From positions 124,001 to 188,000 of the forward strand of contig NZ_PZJX01000025.1 in the NCBI RefSeq assembly GCF_003034915.1: 64,000 nucleotides of DNA. The letters are read 5' to 3'. Origin of the DNA: Mesorhizobium helmanticense (GTDB taxonomy: Bacteria; Pseudomonadota; Alphaproteobacteria; Rhizobiales; Rhizobiaceae). The notes beneath the pieces are model-generated. The model worked only from the letters and a program-made list of their open reading frames with translations. It was not told the DNA's origin and ran no database searches. Below, one piece after another: positions 63,043-64,000 of this stretch (positions are counted from its first letter, which is position 1; every line of letters starts with the position of its first letter). The position numbers and the translations under genes were made by a program.

Positions 63043-64000
63043 ATGCGGCGCCCCCTAGCATTCTTGCGCCGCTTGCGGCGGGCCGGGAATTTCGGCCTGC
63101 CGTCCCTTCAGAACCCGCGATATCGATTGCTTCGCGGGCTTTCGTTTGCCGTTTTGGCGTCGTTTGCCGCCTCGGCCCTGGCCGGCCCGCCGGAATCGGC
63201 GGGCCTCGCCACCAGCCGCACCGACCTGACGCCGAAGGATCTGGCGCGCGTCATCGCCGTCACCAGGCCGACCACTGATTTTTCCAGGCCCGAGCAGTTC
63301 GAGCTTATGCAGGGCGGCGCCGGCACGTCGCGCAAGGACGTCAACCGCGACGCCTTCTCGCAATCCTCCGCAAACATCACCTTCGAGGAAGAAGGCACGT
63401 TCAAGCTCGGCAACGCCCTTTTCCGCAAGAACTGGGTGTCGTCGCCCTCCTCGACGCAGGCCTCGGACGGGCTTGGCCCGCTATTCAACGAACGGGCTTG
63501 CCAGAATTGCCATCTGAAGGACGGCCGCGGCCATCCGCCGGAAGGCGACACGCGCACCACCTCGATGTTCCTGCGGCTGGCGCGCGATGCGAGCAATGAG
63601 GAGGAGAAAGCCGCGCTCGCCGACCGTAAGGTGCTCAATTTCCCCGATCCGGTCTACGGCTCGCAACTGCAGGAACTGGCGGTGCCGGGCCTCAAGGGCG
63701 AGGGCAGAATGCATGTCGACTACAGGGAAGAAAAGGTGACGCTCGGCGACGGCAGCATCGTTTCGCTACGCAAGCCGAGTTACACCGTGGACAGTCTGGG
63801 ATACGGGCCGCTCGACCCGCACACTAGGCTGTCGCCGCGCCTCACGCCGCCGATGATCGGCCTCGGCCTGATCGAGCAGATCGCGCCGGCCGACATCCTT
63901 GCCCATGCCGATCCGGACGACCGCGACGGTGACGGCATTTCCGGCAAGCCCAACATCGTGCGCGATAGCCGTAGCGGCGAGCTGACGCTCGGCCGCTTCG
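63043..64000 (+). CDS. Di-heme oxidoreductase family (DHOR/DUF1111) protein, 3' part missing
   Basis: About 319 residues are visible from ATG 63043 and the frame runs off the window. A first ATG at 63035 is in another frame and stops at once. A signal peptide (FAVLASFAASALA) follows a basic N-terminus. One haem c site, CQNCH, is at about residue 154; a second would lie outside the window. Such thiol-oxidoreductase-like proteins are routinely found next to imelysin genes and are thought to assist periplasmic iron oxidation or reduction (inference). It starts 13 bases after bfr. Confidence 0.85.
   Translation, partial: MRRPLAFLRRLRRAGNFGLPSLQNPRYRLLRGLSFAVLASFAASALAGPPESAGLATSRTDLTPKDLARVIAVTRPTTDFSRPEQFELMQGGAGTSRKDVNRDAFSQSSANITFEEEGTFKLGNALFRKNWVSSPSSTQASDGLGPLFNERACQNCHLKDGRGHPPEGDTRTTSMFLRLARDASNEEEKAALADRKVLNFPDPVYGSQLQELAVPGLKGEGRMHVDYREEKVTLGDGSIVSLRKPSYTVDSLGYGPLDPHTRLSPRLTPPMIGLGLIEQIAPADILAHADPDDRDGDGISGKPNIVRDSRSGELTLGRF

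Noticed and set aside
1..64000. CRISPR array, prophage or transposon
   Set aside because: No regularly spaced direct repeats, and no cas, integrase, transposase or phage structural genes were found by reading both strands.

Overview
High-GC alphaproteobacterial chromosome, most likely a rhizobium close to Mesorhizobium. The grounds are the Irr-type iron control element, the CycM-type membrane cytochrome c, the ffs-dnaX-ybaB...recR order, the yej transporter with two binding proteins, and a family of palindromic intergenic repeats. Genus is an inference; no phylogenetic marker was compared.

Region 1 (1-15.8 kb) reads as one catabolic locus. It holds a truncated aryl-CoA (anthraniloyl/salicylyl-CoA type) flavin monooxygenase, a secreted VOC protein, a complete peptide/opine-type ABC importer, two FAD oxidoreductases, an isatin-hydrolase-like enzyme, a MarR regulator and a two-subunit indolepyruvate:ferredoxin-oxidoreductase-like enzyme. 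Together they fit the lower part of aerobic indole-3-acetate (auxin) breakdown: isatin -> isatinate (2-aminophenylglyoxylate) -> anthraniloyl-CoA -> ring hydroxylation. A related 14-bp palindrome lies upstream of the monooxygenase and in the divergent promoter of the isatin hydrolase.

Region 2 (15.8-17.3 kb) is a scar-like segment: a lower-GC FkbM methyltransferase gene, a decayed copy of the iorB 3' part and a small secreted Cys/His/Trp-rich protein. Region 3 (17.3-26 kb) is a divergent nucleoside-type catabolic locus: LacI regulator and alpha/beta hydrolase on one side; nucleoside hydrolase, BMP-family ABC importer and formamidase-family enzyme on the other. A tRNA-Thr(CGU) follows.

Region 4 (26-32.9 kb) has a membrane-anchored unknown protein, a DNA-repair pair (ATP-dependent ligase and metallo-beta-lactamase exonuclease), a TPR methyltransferase, a small lipoprotein and a GhrA-like reductase. 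Region 5 (32.9-40.8 kb) is the yejAABEF peptide importer. Region 6 (40.9-51.8 kb) is housekeeping: cycM, kdsB, pheA, nudC, a HIT protein, the SRP RNA, dnaX, ybaB, a SleB-like hydrolase, recR and an MltB-like transglycosylase. Region 7 (52-58.7 kb) is another five-gene peptide-type importer followed by gabT. Region 8 (58.7-64 kb) has a ParD antitoxin with a broken ParE, a ferredoxin-reductase-like flavoprotein, and an iron operon (imelysin, bfd, bfr, di-heme oxidoreductase) behind an ICE/Irr box; it runs off the window.

Four copies of one palindromic repeat lie at co-directional gene junctions. One of them appears to have inserted in frame, adding exactly 60 codons to the start of the transglycosylase gene. 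No CRISPR array, integrase, transposase or phage gene was seen.
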